The translations under genes and the position numbers were made by a program. Source: Candidatus Gastranaerophilales bacterium (GTDB lineage: Bacteria; Cyanobacteriota; Vampirovibrionia; Gastranaerophilales; JANQFW01). From it: DNA of 64,000 nt. This document shows, one piece after another, positions 42,010 to 51,332 of the stretch; the first letter of the stretch is position 1; each line of letters opens with the position of its first letter. Below the pieces are notes generated by a model. The model was not told where the DNA came from, made no database searches, and saw nothing but the letters and a program-made list of their open reading frames with translations. The DNA lies in NCBI GenBank assembly GCA_028277625.1, contig JANQFW010000038.1, positions 1 to 64,000 on the forward strand, read 5' to 3'.

Positions 42010-43404
42010 ATGTTTGATTCGTTATCAGATAGATTACAAGATATAATCAGAAAAACTTCCGGGAATGATAAACTTTCGGATGATAATATAAGCGATACTC
42101 TTAGAGAAATAAGACGTGCCCTGCTAGAGGCTGATGTTAGTTTAAGAGTAGTAAAATCCTTTATATCTAAAATAAAAGACAAGGTGGCCGGTGAAGAGGT
42201 TACTAAGAGTGTAACTCCGGGGCAACAACTGGTAAAAATTGTTTATGACGAACTTGCTGAGTTGATGGGTGGAAGCAACACCCCTATGTCTAATGAGGGT
42301 AAACCTAATATAATAATGTTATTTGGTTTACAGGGTTCGGGTAAGACAACCACTGCCGGCAAATTAGCTATAAAACTGAGAAAAGAAAACAGAAATCCGT
42401 TGTTAGTTGCTGCTGATGTTTATCGTCCTGCGGCTATCAAACAGTTGCAAACAATTGGAAAGCAGATAAATATTCCTGTATTTACTATTGATAATAGTTC
42501 TGATGTTAGAAGTATTGTATCTTCTGCGGTGGTGCATGCTAAAGAGAATGGTTTTAACACCCTTATTGTTGATACTGCCGGGCGTTTGCAAATAGACAAT
42601 GAGCTTATGGCTGAGTTGGTTATTTTAGAAAGATTATTTGAACCTGCTGAAAAGCTTCTTGTTATTGATGCTATGACAGGTCAGGAGTCTATTAACGTTG
42701 CTGAGTCGTTTAATGAGCATTTGGATGTTACCGGTGTTATTCTTTCTAAGCTGGATGGTGATGCTCGTGGTGGTGCGGCGCTTAGTATAGCTCATGCAAC
42801 GGGTAAGCCAATTAAATTTATTGGGATGGGCGAAAAGCTTGATGCTTTAGAGGCTTTTTATCCTGATAGGATGGCTCAAAGAATCCTTGGAATGGGTGAT
42901 ATTGTTAGCCTTGTAGAAAAAGCTCAGGAGAATTTTGATATTGAGTCTGCTAAAGAGCTGGAAAAGAAAATGAGAAAGAGTGAGTTTTCGCTTGAAGACT
43001 TTATGAAAATACAGAAACAAATGAAGTCTCTTGGCTCTATGGATCAGATACTTGGGATGCTACCTATACCCGGGCTTAATAAAGATGCTAGGCAGGAAAT
43101 TGCACATGTGGGTGAAACACAGCTAAAAAGAATTGAGGCTTGTATTCATAGTATGACTCCTGAGGAAAGAAGAAAGCCGGAGATTATTAAAAGCAGTAGA
43201 AAGAAAAGAATTGCCGGTGGGTGTGGATTGCCTATTGACGAAATTAACAGGTTTTTAAAAGAATTTGATAATATGAGAAAAATGATGAAGCAAATGGCTG
43301 ATATGACATCTACGATGAGAAAAAATCCTAAAAAGATGAGTAATATGATGAATATGCCTGGCGGATTAGGTGCACTAAAAGGCAAATTTCCCCCCTTCAA
43401 ATAA
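42010..43404 (+). CDS. ffh: Signal recognition particle protein Ffh
   Basis: LFGLQGSGKTTTAGKLA, ADVYRPAAIKQL, C-terminal M domain rich in Met. Confidence 0.97.
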   Translation: MFDSLSDRLQDIIRKTSGNDKLSDDNISDTLREIRRALLEADVSLRVVKSFISKIKDKVAGEEVTKSVTPGQQLVKIVYDELAELMGGSNTPMSNEGKPNIIMLFGLQGSGKTTTAGKLAIKLRKENRNPLLVAADVYRPAAIKQLQTIGKQINIPVFTIDNSSDVRSIVSSAVVHAKENGFNTLIVDTAGRLQIDNELMAELVILERLFEPAEKLLVIDAMTGQESINVAESFNEHLDVTGVILSKLDGDARGGAALSIAHATGKPIKFIGMGEKLDALEAFYPDRMAQRILGMGDIVSLVEKAQENFDIESAKELEKKMRKSEFSLEDFMKIQKQMKSLGSMDQILGMLPIPGLNKDARQEIAHVGETQLKRIEACIHSMTPEERRKPEIIKSSRKKRIAGGCGLPIDEINRFLKEFDNMRKMMKQMADMTSTMRKNPKKMSNMMNMPGGLGALKGKFPPFK

Positions 43405-43488
43405 AAAAAGACAATGACAATCTCCCTTTTGTAATACAAAAAGTTTGTCATTGCAGTCAAAAGTATTTAATTTTCAGATTAAGTCCCT

Positions 43489-45075
43489 TTAATAATGGGG
43501 CTTTTTCTTGTTTAGTTCTTCTTTTTTAGTACTATTTATGTCTATTATATTAGAATTTTCACTATTATATTCATCTTTTATAATATTTTCTTTTTTATTA
43601 TTTTTAAAAATATTAGTATCGCCTGCTGAAGCAGCATCAGCCACCTTTGCAACAACAGGTATTTCTTTATATGTCTTTATGTTCTCCAGCTTAGAGCTAG
43701 AGCCGGTTTTTACAAGTTTATACTTGCCTAGCTTAAATTTATCAAGCTTATCCCAAGCATTGATATACAGGGCATGTTCCTTTACCTCTTGTTTTGCCTC
43801 TTCCCAAGCCTGTTCGATAAATTTGTTTTGCTCTACGGCGTATATTTTAGTCTCTTTACGCCTCTTAGCTTTGTATATTCGTTCTTCTCTGTCGCGTTCT
43901 TTGCAATCTTTGTAATACTCGTAGTGTTCATTATACATTTGCTCTTCTTTTTCCGGGGTTGCAGGTTCATCTTTCCAGGTCTCATAACTGAAATATTTGA
44001 TTTCGTCTTTTTTGTATGGGTCGTAGTATTTGTTACGGGCTAATCGAAGATAGTCATCTTTTAAACATATATTATGCTTGACTTTTTCGAGTTCAAATTG
44101 GGATTTGCGCACACAACGAACTTTGTAGAGTAGCTCTTTGTGTGCGTCTATTATTCTAATCAGAGGATTGCCTGAGAAACCCTCGTGGTAAGGTGGATAG
44201 GAGATATCTTTAGTGTCTGAACTTGGGCAATCCTTTGGTATTGGAAGATGTACAATTTCTTTAACATCACTATATCCAACCTGGTCCGGGACTTGATCCA
44301 TAAACAAGTCTTGATTCAAGTGTATTTGCTTTAGTTCACTTAATATTTTTTTAGTAACGTTTGTCAGCTTTTTGAATAATCGTTCGCTTTCAGCGGTTTC
44401 TTCCGGTAATTCGTATTCATTGATTGACCAAGGTCTTAGCACTACAAATTCTGTAGGGAATTCTATTTTAAGTTCTGCGAAATCGCGCAGCATCAATGGA
44501 AAAATGTCTGACCATTTATGATAATTATCAAATTTATCTTTTATTATTTCGACTTCTTCGAGGATTCTTTCATTTATTTCACTTAAGGCACTAACGGCCT
44601 TTAGCTGTTTTGTAGAAAATTTTGATCTTATTTCCTCAGGTATAAAAGTCCTTACTAGTGAATAAGTTTTCTTTGCGAGGTCTTTTAATCCTGTTGAATT
44701 TGTTTTAAAGCCTTCCGGTTCTTTGGGTTTTCTTCTGTGCCAATCTTTTGCCTGTTTTCTGTCTTCTATGGCTTCTATTATATTCATTGTAAAGCCTTGA
44801 AGAGTCATGTTTATGAATTCCATTTTTTGAATCAGGGCTTTACTCCACTCTCCGGTGCGCATTATATTCAAAAATTCTTTGCCTACTACATCAAATTCCA
44901 TTTCTGAAGTTTTTATTGCTTCTTCCATTCGACCTTTTAAGCCCATTAGGTTAGCGTTTTTTGTCCAACGGCGCAGGATGACAATTTTATTACGCAGTCT
45001 GTAATATATAATTGCTGCGTATTTATCGTTGTTTTTTTGAGGTTTATCTTCAGCTTTTGCAGGTTTGATTACCAA
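43489..45075 (-). CDS. Hypothetical charged protein; second copy of the family at the window start
   Basis: 528-aa ORF; C-terminus near-identical to ORF 2..316. Confidence 0.65.
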   Translation of the reverse strand: MVIKPAKAEDKPQKNNDKYAAIIYYRLRNKIVILRRWTKNANLMGLKGRMEEAIKTSEMEFDVVGKEFLNIMRTGEWSKALIQKMEFINMTLQGFTMNIIEAIEDRKQAKDWHRRKPKEPEGFKTNSTGLKDLAKKTYSLVRTFIPEEIRSKFSTKQLKAVSALSEINERILEEVEIIKDKFDNYHKWSDIFPLMLRDFAELKIEFPTEFVVLRPWSINEYELPEETAESERLFKKLTNVTKKILSELKQIHLNQDLFMDQVPDQVGYSDVKEIVHLPIPKDCPSSDTKDISYPPYHEGFSGNPLIRIIDAHKELLYKVRCVRKSQFELEKVKHNICLKDDYLRLARNKYYDPYKKDEIKYFSYETWKDEPATPEKEEQMYNEHYEYYKDCKERDREERIYKAKRRKETKIYAVEQNKFIEQAWEEAKQEVKEHALYINAWDKLDKFKLGKYKLVKTGSSSKLENIKTYKEIPVVAKVADAASAGDTNIFKNNKKENIIKDEYNSENSNIIDINSTKKEELNKKKPHY

Positions 45076-45355
45076 GGTTAAGTACCCCTTTTTTATTGTT
45101 CATAACCTACTTAAATTAAATAGAAAATACTTTATGATGGGCATCTGGTAATTAATCAAGTTTTTATAAAGATATAATTTATATTCTTAGTATATATTAT
45201 AACAGTTTTAAAATAGGATTGCATGAAAAAAATCGAATTTTTAGAAAAAGGTGCTACTTTTTTAACATAACGTTACAAGGTTTTATTTTTAGAATTTACT
45301 TGGTTTTATTTTATAACAAAATAATTGCCTGGAAGAGTGGAAATGTTTTTTAGTT

Positions 45356-46651
45356 TTATTTTTGAGCCGGTTTATCTCTTAATTGATTAGCAAATCTTCT
45401 GGCTAAAGAGTCAAAGTCGCTGCCTCTTCTTGCTTCTATTTCTACTTCCAGGTATTCTCCATTATTATTCTTAAAAAGTATATCACCTGCTTTTATAGTT
45501 TTGTCTATACTTTTTTCACGTATTACTAATTCTTTATTAGTTGTGTTTTCCCAGAAATAATTTTGTGGGTGTCCCTCTTGATCAATGATAGATGCTACAT
45601 TGAGTCCTCCTGGATTATTAAATATTTTGACTCCATCCTTATATTCAGTTGTTGTAACACCAGTGTTGGTATGTGTTGTTTTTTTTATTACATCTGATCC
45701 TTTAGGGTATGTTGTTGTTATACTGCCATCAGGATATTTAGATACCTTGGTTCCATTTTTATAATCAGTTATTGTAATACCAGTATTGGCATATGTTGTC
45801 ATTTTTATTTTGTCTGATTCTTTAGGGTATCTTATTATTTTGTTGCCATCGTTTTTTAAAAGTTCAGTATGGCCATCTTTATATTCTGTACGGGTGTCAC
45901 CAGAAGTTTTATAAAAAGTCTGTTTTGATATAGGAGAGAGATTAGGGTGCATTACTACCCAGCTACTTGGGTAGTCTATGAACATGCTACCGTCAGAATA
46001 TTTGTTATATGGGTCGCCATCTCTTGTTTTTCCTGTTTCTGTTACGATAGGTTCTACTGTGACAGGCATTAGGCCTTGCCCTTGTATAGGTTGTGTATAA
46101 TCAGTCATGAAAGGCCCTTGTGTTGGAGCATGATAGCCGGGCATAATATAAGGAGTTGGGGCAGGCTGCTGCGATAAGCCGGCTGTTTGAGATTTTGCTT
46201 GTCGTTCTCTTTTGTGATCATAAGCAAGTTGTTTTGCTAAGTCGCTGAATTTGCCGGTTGTTTTTACAAAATTGTTTTCACCACATTGATAAACTATTTC
46301 TCCCGGCTTAATACCTCCTGGAATATTAGTAAAATAGCCGTCAAGTCCAGAGGGTTTGTTTGGATCTGCGCTTTTTGATCTCCCCCATAGAAAAGCTTCT
46401 GTTTCGCCATTAGGAGTATAATAGAAAGCTGTTTTTACTCCATCTTCTTTATTTTTATATGTATGAAAGCCGGTCTTTGTGTATACTTTTTCTTTGTCTC
46501 CATTTGGGTATGTTATTCTTTCAATATGTTCTTGGGGTGATTCTTGAGGTTGTGAGGGGCCAGCAAGATTAAAATCATTGTCATTAGAGTTTGGTCTGCC
46601 GGTACCTACTTTAAAATTTATTGCATTTGGTATACTATAGCCTTTTATCAT
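45356..46651 (-). CDS. YPxG beta-repeat protein with two FLW-type modules
   Basis: MIKGYSIPNAINFK N-motif; repeats (TTYANTGITITDYKNGTKVSKYPDGSITTTYPKGSD); modules AFYYTPNGETEAFLW... and GLNVASIIDQEGHPQNYFWEN... Confidence 0.7.
   Translation of the reverse strand: MIKGYSIPNAINFKVGTGRPNSNDNDFNLAGPSQPQESPQEHIERITYPNGDKEKVYTKTGFHTYKNKEDGVKTAFYYTPNGETEAFLWGRSKSADPNKPSGLDGYFTNIPGGIKPGEIVYQCGENNFVKTTGKFSDLAKQLAYDHKRERQAKSQTAGLSQQPAPTPYIMPGYHAPTQGPFMTDYTQPIQGQGLMPVTVEPIVTETGKTRDGDPYNKYSDGSMFIDYPSSWVVMHPNLSPISKQTFYKTSGDTRTEYKDGHTELLKNDGNKIIRYPKESDKIKMTTYANTGITITDYKNGTKVSKYPDGSITTTYPKGSDVIKKTTHTNTGVTTTEYKDGVKIFNNPGGLNVASIIDQEGHPQNYFWENTTNKELVIREKSIDKTIKAGDILFKNNNGEYLEVEIEARRGSDFDSLARRFANQLRDKPAQK
45631..45840. 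repeat. 120-bp-period tandem repeat inside 45356..46651
   Basis: TCAGTTGTTGTAACACCAGTGTTGGTATGTGTTG at 45646 and TCAGTTATTGTAATACCAGTATTGGCATATGTTG at 45766; 41/50 matches over 45661-45710 vs 45781-45830. Confidence 0.8.
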
Positions 46652-46672
46652 TTAGATTTAATCCTTTTAAGT

Positions 46673-47095
46673 TCAGAGTTCTTTATAATCAAACGATCCA
46701 TCTGGTTTCATGCTTGCTAGAACTTGAGTGCCATCTTCTCTTGTTATTAAAAAAGCGCTACTGGAAAGTGGTTTTACATTGGCTTTTTTCCCACTAGGAA
46801 AAGTGCAAGTTAAAGATTTGTTAGAGTTTTGAATTAAATCTGCTTTAAGTCCGTCAGGTCTGGAAACTTGAAAAATTCCAGATTGTTCTGCGACGACAGT
46901 AGATCCATCTGAAAAAGTTGTCTTTTTTTCAGATGGTTGCATTAAAGTATTAATTAAATATTCTTTTGAGCTTCTAGCTGTATTTTTATTTATCTCTTGA
47001 GTTAAAGCTTCCTCTTCGGATTTAGATTTGATTGAGCGATTTGAATTTTTTCCTTTGAAGTTGATTGACTTGGGTATGTTATAATTTTTTATCAT
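46673..47095 (-). CDS. Short paralogue of the YPxG-repeat family
   Basis: MIKNYNIPKSINFKGKN; FSDGST...RPDGL...FPSGK...REDGT...KPDGS. Confidence 0.65.
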   Translation of the reverse strand: MIKNYNIPKSINFKGKNSNRSIKSKSEEEALTQEINKNTARSSKEYLINTLMQPSEKKTTFSDGSTVVAEQSGIFQVSRPDGLKADLIQNSNKSLTCTFPSGKKANVKPLSSSAFLITREDGTQVLASMKPDGSFDYKEL

Positions 47096-47108
47096 TTTAA
47101 AACTCTTT

Positions 47109-49577
47109 CTAGTGTTTGGCTTTTTGCTGTGCTTTATATTGTTTCATAAATATTGGGGCTAAAAAGTTAAAGTCTTTTACATTAAGCTGTTCATTCACCT
47201 CTATAAAGTGACCTTCAGGTGTTTTAAAAATTATAGTACCAGACGCTAGGGGTTCTTTTTTTGAACCAGTTTCATTTAGTAGCAGTAATTTATTTATTTC
47301 CGGTTTCTCTTCTAATTCTGTCCATTTACCGTCTAGTTTTTCCCATAAGAAGTCTTGTTGCTCACCTTTTTTGTTAATGAAAGAAGCTACTTTTAAGCCT
47401 TTATTTTCAGGGGTGGTTATACAAACGTCATTTTTTATAGTTTTATTACAACCATTTTTTTTTATTATTACAACATTATTGCTATTGAAGTAGTCTAAAG
47501 TTTCTTGTACATCATAATCATAAGGATATTTTGTTCGGACACAATTCTGCTTACTGTTATCTTTAGTGAATAAAGTTTTAAGCTTTCCGTTTTTGTAGTT
47601 TGTTTCGGCATATTTTTTGCCTTTGGTTGCTTCTTTATAGCCATAGATTATTGTATGGACTTTGTCAGTATCTTTGGTGTTTGGATATATTATTTTAGTA
47701 TTAAAGCTTCTTAAAGAAAAAGTTTCTATACTATTATTTTTATAAGTAGTTTTTATCGTTTTGTCTTTTATGTTTATAGTCGTATTTGTTTTATTTGAGT
47801 CTTTTGGATAAGTAATTTCAATATTTTCGTTATCATTTAATAAAACAACAGAAATGCCATTATCATAAAGTTCTGTTGTTTTATTTTTGTCACTTGTTTT
47901 TTTTATAACAGACGCAGATGGTATGCTTATATTATTATTTTGATCTTTTTTTATAGTTATACCATCAGGAAAGTTTATTGCCAGATTTCCAGATTCATTA
48001 ACTTTGTACTTAGTTTGATTATCAATATCAGATAAGAAGGAACTGGTACTAGCTTTGCATTGAGCAAAAATTTCTGTAAATCTATCTTCTTGAAGAGGAG
48101 GATATTTCTCTTGAACTTTAGAACGAAGAATATTAGCAAATTTGTCCTTATACTTTTTTGCAATATCTGCAAAGTCGCCTTTATCATTAACTTTTGTGTA
48201 TTCGATATTAGATGGTGTAAAAATTATATCGCCTTTTTTAAAAGGAATTTTAAATCCGTCTTTATCGTCTTTAAGGAATGTGTAATAGTTAGAGTCTAGA
48301 TCTGTCCATTCGTCACTTAGCTTTTTCCATAAATAAATCTTTTTTTTGCCCTTTAAGTCTTTAGTCAAGGCTACGCATAGATGGTCTTCAGGGGTTTCTC
48401 TTATTGTAAGACCACTTTTATAAAAGCGAAGAAAAGAGTTGCCTGTAAGGTACTTTACTGTTTCGTTTATTTCATATTCTTTTGGGAATTGAGTTCTAAT
48501 ATAAAAAACTTTGCCTGTATTAGCATCATTAAAAGTTGTTTTTATAAATCCATTTTTAAATTTTGTCATGAAAGAGCCGGTGTTAAAAAAATCTATTGTT
48601 TCTTTTATTTTTGATTTGTTTGGATATACAGTTTTAATACTATTCTTATTTTTATCTTCATTATTATTAAATAAAGAACTTTTCTCTCCATTTTTATAAT
48701 AAACGACAAGACTTTTGTTATCTAAATAGTATACTGTTTTTTCTTCTTTTATATCAGGGGTATCAGGATATACTGTTTGAATACTTTTGTCCTTATTGAA
48801 AAAGCTTTTTATTGTTCCATTAGGGTAAGTTATTCTTATGTCACCGCTGTTTCCGTATATTAGAGTGCTTTTTGCACCATCTTTGATACCAATGTTATTA
48901 TGACCTTTAAGAAATAGTTTTTCAGTGAGGCCATTTTTGTATGAGGTTACAATACTACCCTCATCATATATTAAAGTCTCATCTATTTCAGAATCTTTAG
49001 GGTATTTGATTTTAGTCTCATATGGATGTGTTTTATTTATAATTTTTAAGGTTTCATCATCATAAAGTACATATGCCTGTGTTTTATCATCAATGGCTTG
49101 AGAAATATTTTTATTATATAAGTTTATTTCATTCTGTGCATGTTTTTCTAAAATTTCTCCGTTAGGAAAGCGTACTAATATATTTCCTATTTCATCAAGT
49201 TTATATAAGGCATGTTTAGGAACTTCTGAGAAGAGCGCTACACTATCTGTTTGATGTTTGAGCATTTCATTTAAGCCCGGAATAAAGTATTCATTCTCTA
49301 AGTCAGGTAAATCAGGGTATAATGAGTGTAAAGCTGGATTTGGAGAAGTTGGGGAAAGAGGGGGGGGGGCTAGTAGAAACTGTTTAGCTTCTGGGTTTAA
49401 AGGTGTCTCCAGAAAAGCTGGTCGGCCCGGAAGTGGAGGAAATGTTTTTGAGGATTCTGCTGTATCACTTGGCTGTCTTGAATTTTGCTGTCCAGGCACA
49501 GCCCCTCTAGCTTCCGGATTTACTCCATTAGTGCCCTTGAATTTTATAATTTGGGGTCTATTATAGCTTTTTATCAT
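47109..49577 (-). CDS. Large YPxG beta-repeat protein with two FLW-type modules and Pro-rich N-terminal region
   Basis: MIKSYNRPQIIKFKGTN; many T-YKNG / YPN / FPDG repeats; modules KKKIYLWKKLSDEWTDL... and GLKVASFINKKGEQQDFLWEKLDGKWTEL... Confidence 0.7.
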   Translation of the reverse strand: MIKSYNRPQIIKFKGTNGVNPEARGAVPGQQNSRQPSDTAESSKTFPPLPGRPAFLETPLNPEAKQFLLAPPPLSPTSPNPALHSLYPDLPDLENEYFIPGLNEMLKHQTDSVALFSEVPKHALYKLDEIGNILVRFPNGEILEKHAQNEINLYNKNISQAIDDKTQAYVLYDDETLKIINKTHPYETKIKYPKDSEIDETLIYDEGSIVTSYKNGLTEKLFLKGHNNIGIKDGAKSTLIYGNSGDIRITYPNGTIKSFFNKDKSIQTVYPDTPDIKEEKTVYYLDNKSLVVYYKNGEKSSLFNNNEDKNKNSIKTVYPNKSKIKETIDFFNTGSFMTKFKNGFIKTTFNDANTGKVFYIRTQFPKEYEINETVKYLTGNSFLRFYKSGLTIRETPEDHLCVALTKDLKGKKKIYLWKKLSDEWTDLDSNYYTFLKDDKDGFKIPFKKGDIIFTPSNIEYTKVNDKGDFADIAKKYKDKFANILRSKVQEKYPPLQEDRFTEIFAQCKASTSSFLSDIDNQTKYKVNESGNLAINFPDGITIKKDQNNNISIPSASVIKKTSDKNKTTELYDNGISVVLLNDNENIEITYPKDSNKTNTTINIKDKTIKTTYKNNSIETFSLRSFNTKIIYPNTKDTDKVHTIIYGYKEATKGKKYAETNYKNGKLKTLFTKDNSKQNCVRTKYPYDYDVQETLDYFNSNNVVIIKKNGCNKTIKNDVCITTPENKGLKVASFINKKGEQQDFLWEKLDGKWTELEEKPEINKLLLLNETGSKKEPLASGTIIFKTPEGHFIEVNEQLNVKDFNFLAPIFMKQYKAQQKAKH
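49360..49369. repeat. Homopolymeric G10 (C10 on coding strand) inside 47109..49577
   Basis: gag-gggggggggg-ctag; encodes part of LLAPPPLSP. Confidence 0.95.
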
Positions 49578-50129
49578 TTTTTTAGAATACCTTTATTTGT
49601 TTAAAGTTGTTGACTTTTATTGAGGTTTTGCCGGTTTAAAAGCTGGAGCTTCAGTGCTTAATTCCTCATTTTGAAAATCATTTTTCTTTTATAGAATAAT
49701 AAACATTGAAACAAAAATATTTAAATACTTTAATATATTATGTTTTATTTTTTACAAAACTTAGTAAGAAGTGGTACTAAAGTATTGTTAAATCTTTATT
49801 TTTTTATGCTTAATAAATAAAAAAGACTACTTAAAATATTAATAGAAATAACAGGCAAGACTGTTTTTTTGTTTTTTACATATATTAACTTATTTTAAAA
49901 AAGCCATGTATAGAGATTTTGAGTCTGTTTATTTTAGGATTTAGGACAAGTTTTATTTTATAAAAAATTAATTAAAAGGGGGGCAAGTTGTTTTTATTAA
50001 TAAATATTTCGTTTTATAAATAATTTTTATCTACACTATTCTGTAAAATAAAAAAATTTTATATAATAATAGAATGTTTTTATTTAGCTAAGGTTTTTAA
50101 GTGTTGAGAGTTATAAGAGGACAGTTATT

Positions 50130-51242
50130 ATGGATCAGGAAATGGAAAATAATAATATCCCTGAAGAAGAAAAGTTTGAAATTGAGTCATTCCTTAAATT
50201 TGCGGTATCTCAGAATATTTCTGACATTCATTTGAGAAAAGATACGCCACCTATGGTAAGAAAAGACGGAACTATTCTTAAGTCTAAATCAGCGCCTTTG
50301 TCAGAAGAAGATATGCAAGATATTTTAGATAAGATTATTCCGCAAAAACTAAAAGCAAAGATGGGCGATGCTTTTGACTTTGATTTTTCTTATGAAATCT
50401 CTGGTGTGTCACGATTTAGGGTTAACTTGCTTCATGATCTTGGTAGTATAGGGTTTGTCTTTAGGGTTGTTCCTTATGTTGTGCCGGCTATGGAAAAATT
50501 AATACTTCCGCCTGTGCTTAAGAAGTTTACAACTTTAAATAATGGATTGATACTTGTAACAGGTCCTACAGGTAGCGGTAAAACAACTACGCTTGCCTCT
50601 ATATTGGATTTTATGAATCAAAACAGCCAAAAGCATATTATAACCCTAGAAGATCCTATCGAATTTATGCACTCTAATAAAAAATGTGTGTTTACTCAGC
50701 GTCAATTAGGGCTTGATACGGATTCTTTTCCTCATGGGCTTAAATATGCCTTAAGGCAAGATCCTGATGTTATTCTAATTGGTGAGATGAGAGATAGAGA
50801 AACAATATCCAGTGCATTAAAAGCTGCAGAGACCGGTCACTTGGTATTTTCTACTTTGCATACAACTGATGCAGTGCAGACTATTAATAGGATTATAAAC
50901 TCTTTTGAACCACATGAAAGAGAGTCTGTAAGACTGCAAGTTGCCTCAACTTTAAGGGGTACTGTTGCTCAAAAACTTGTGAAGCGCAAAGATAAAGGTA
51001 GGGTTCCTGCGACTGAAATACTTGTAGTTACACCCGCAGCAAGAGATTATATAATTAGAGATGAAGTTGATAAAATATACGAGCTTATTCAGGATGGTGA
51101 TTATAGTGGTATGATGAGTATGAACTTATCTTTGTTTAAGCTGGTGAAAGCTGGCTTGATTACTCAGGAGATGGCCTTAGAATCGTCAGATACGCCTAAT
51201 GAAATGGAACAGCTTCTTAAAGGGGCGTTCCATGGGACCTAA
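50130..51242 (+). CDS. pilT: PilT-type twitching motility / retraction ATPase
   Basis: ILVTGPTGSGKTTTLASILDFMN; IITLEDPIEFMH; RQDPDVILIGEMRDRETI; TGHLVFSTLHTTDA. Confidence 0.93.
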   Translation: MDQEMENNNIPEEEKFEIESFLKFAVSQNISDIHLRKDTPPMVRKDGTILKSKSAPLSEEDMQDILDKIIPQKLKAKMGDAFDFDFSYEISGVSRFRVNLLHDLGSIGFVFRVVPYVVPAMEKLILPPVLKKFTTLNNGLILVTGPTGSGKTTTLASILDFMNQNSQKHIITLEDPIEFMHSNKKCVFTQRQLGLDTDSFPHGLKYALRQDPDVILIGEMRDRETISSALKAAETGHLVFSTLHTTDAVQTINRIINSFEPHERESVRLQVASTLRGTVAQKLVKRKDKGRVPATEILVVTPAARDYIIRDEVDKIYELIQDGDYSGMMSMNLSLFKLVKAGLITQEMALESSDTPNEMEQLLKGAFHGT

Positions 51243-51270
51243 GATTGTATAAAAAATTTTGCTAGACTGC

Positions 51271-51304
51271 AAAAAAGACTTTCTCGAACTGAGAAAGTCT
51301 TTTT
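51271..51304. terminator. Bidirectional terminator
   Basis: AAAAAGACTTTCTC-gaact-GAGAAAGTCTTTTT. Confidence 0.85.
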
Positions 51305-51332
51305 AAATATATATCTTTATATTTAGTTGGTA

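Noticed and set aside
43404-43460. Strong terminator after ffh
   Set aside because: AATGACAA/TTGTCATT hairpin exists but lacks a clear T-run; not confident enough to list
45631-45840. CRISPR-like array
   Set aside because: 120-bp period with similar sequence throughout and lying inside an open reading frame; no spacers and no cas genes
49258-49566. Plus-strand Gly/Ser-rich ORF across the G10 tract
   Set aside because: Antisense to the 822-aa repeat protein; composition is the shadow of the Pro-rich coding strand
50130-51242. Complete type IV pilus locus around pilT
   Set aside because: No pilB, pilC, pilin or secretin genes in the window; pilT stands alone here
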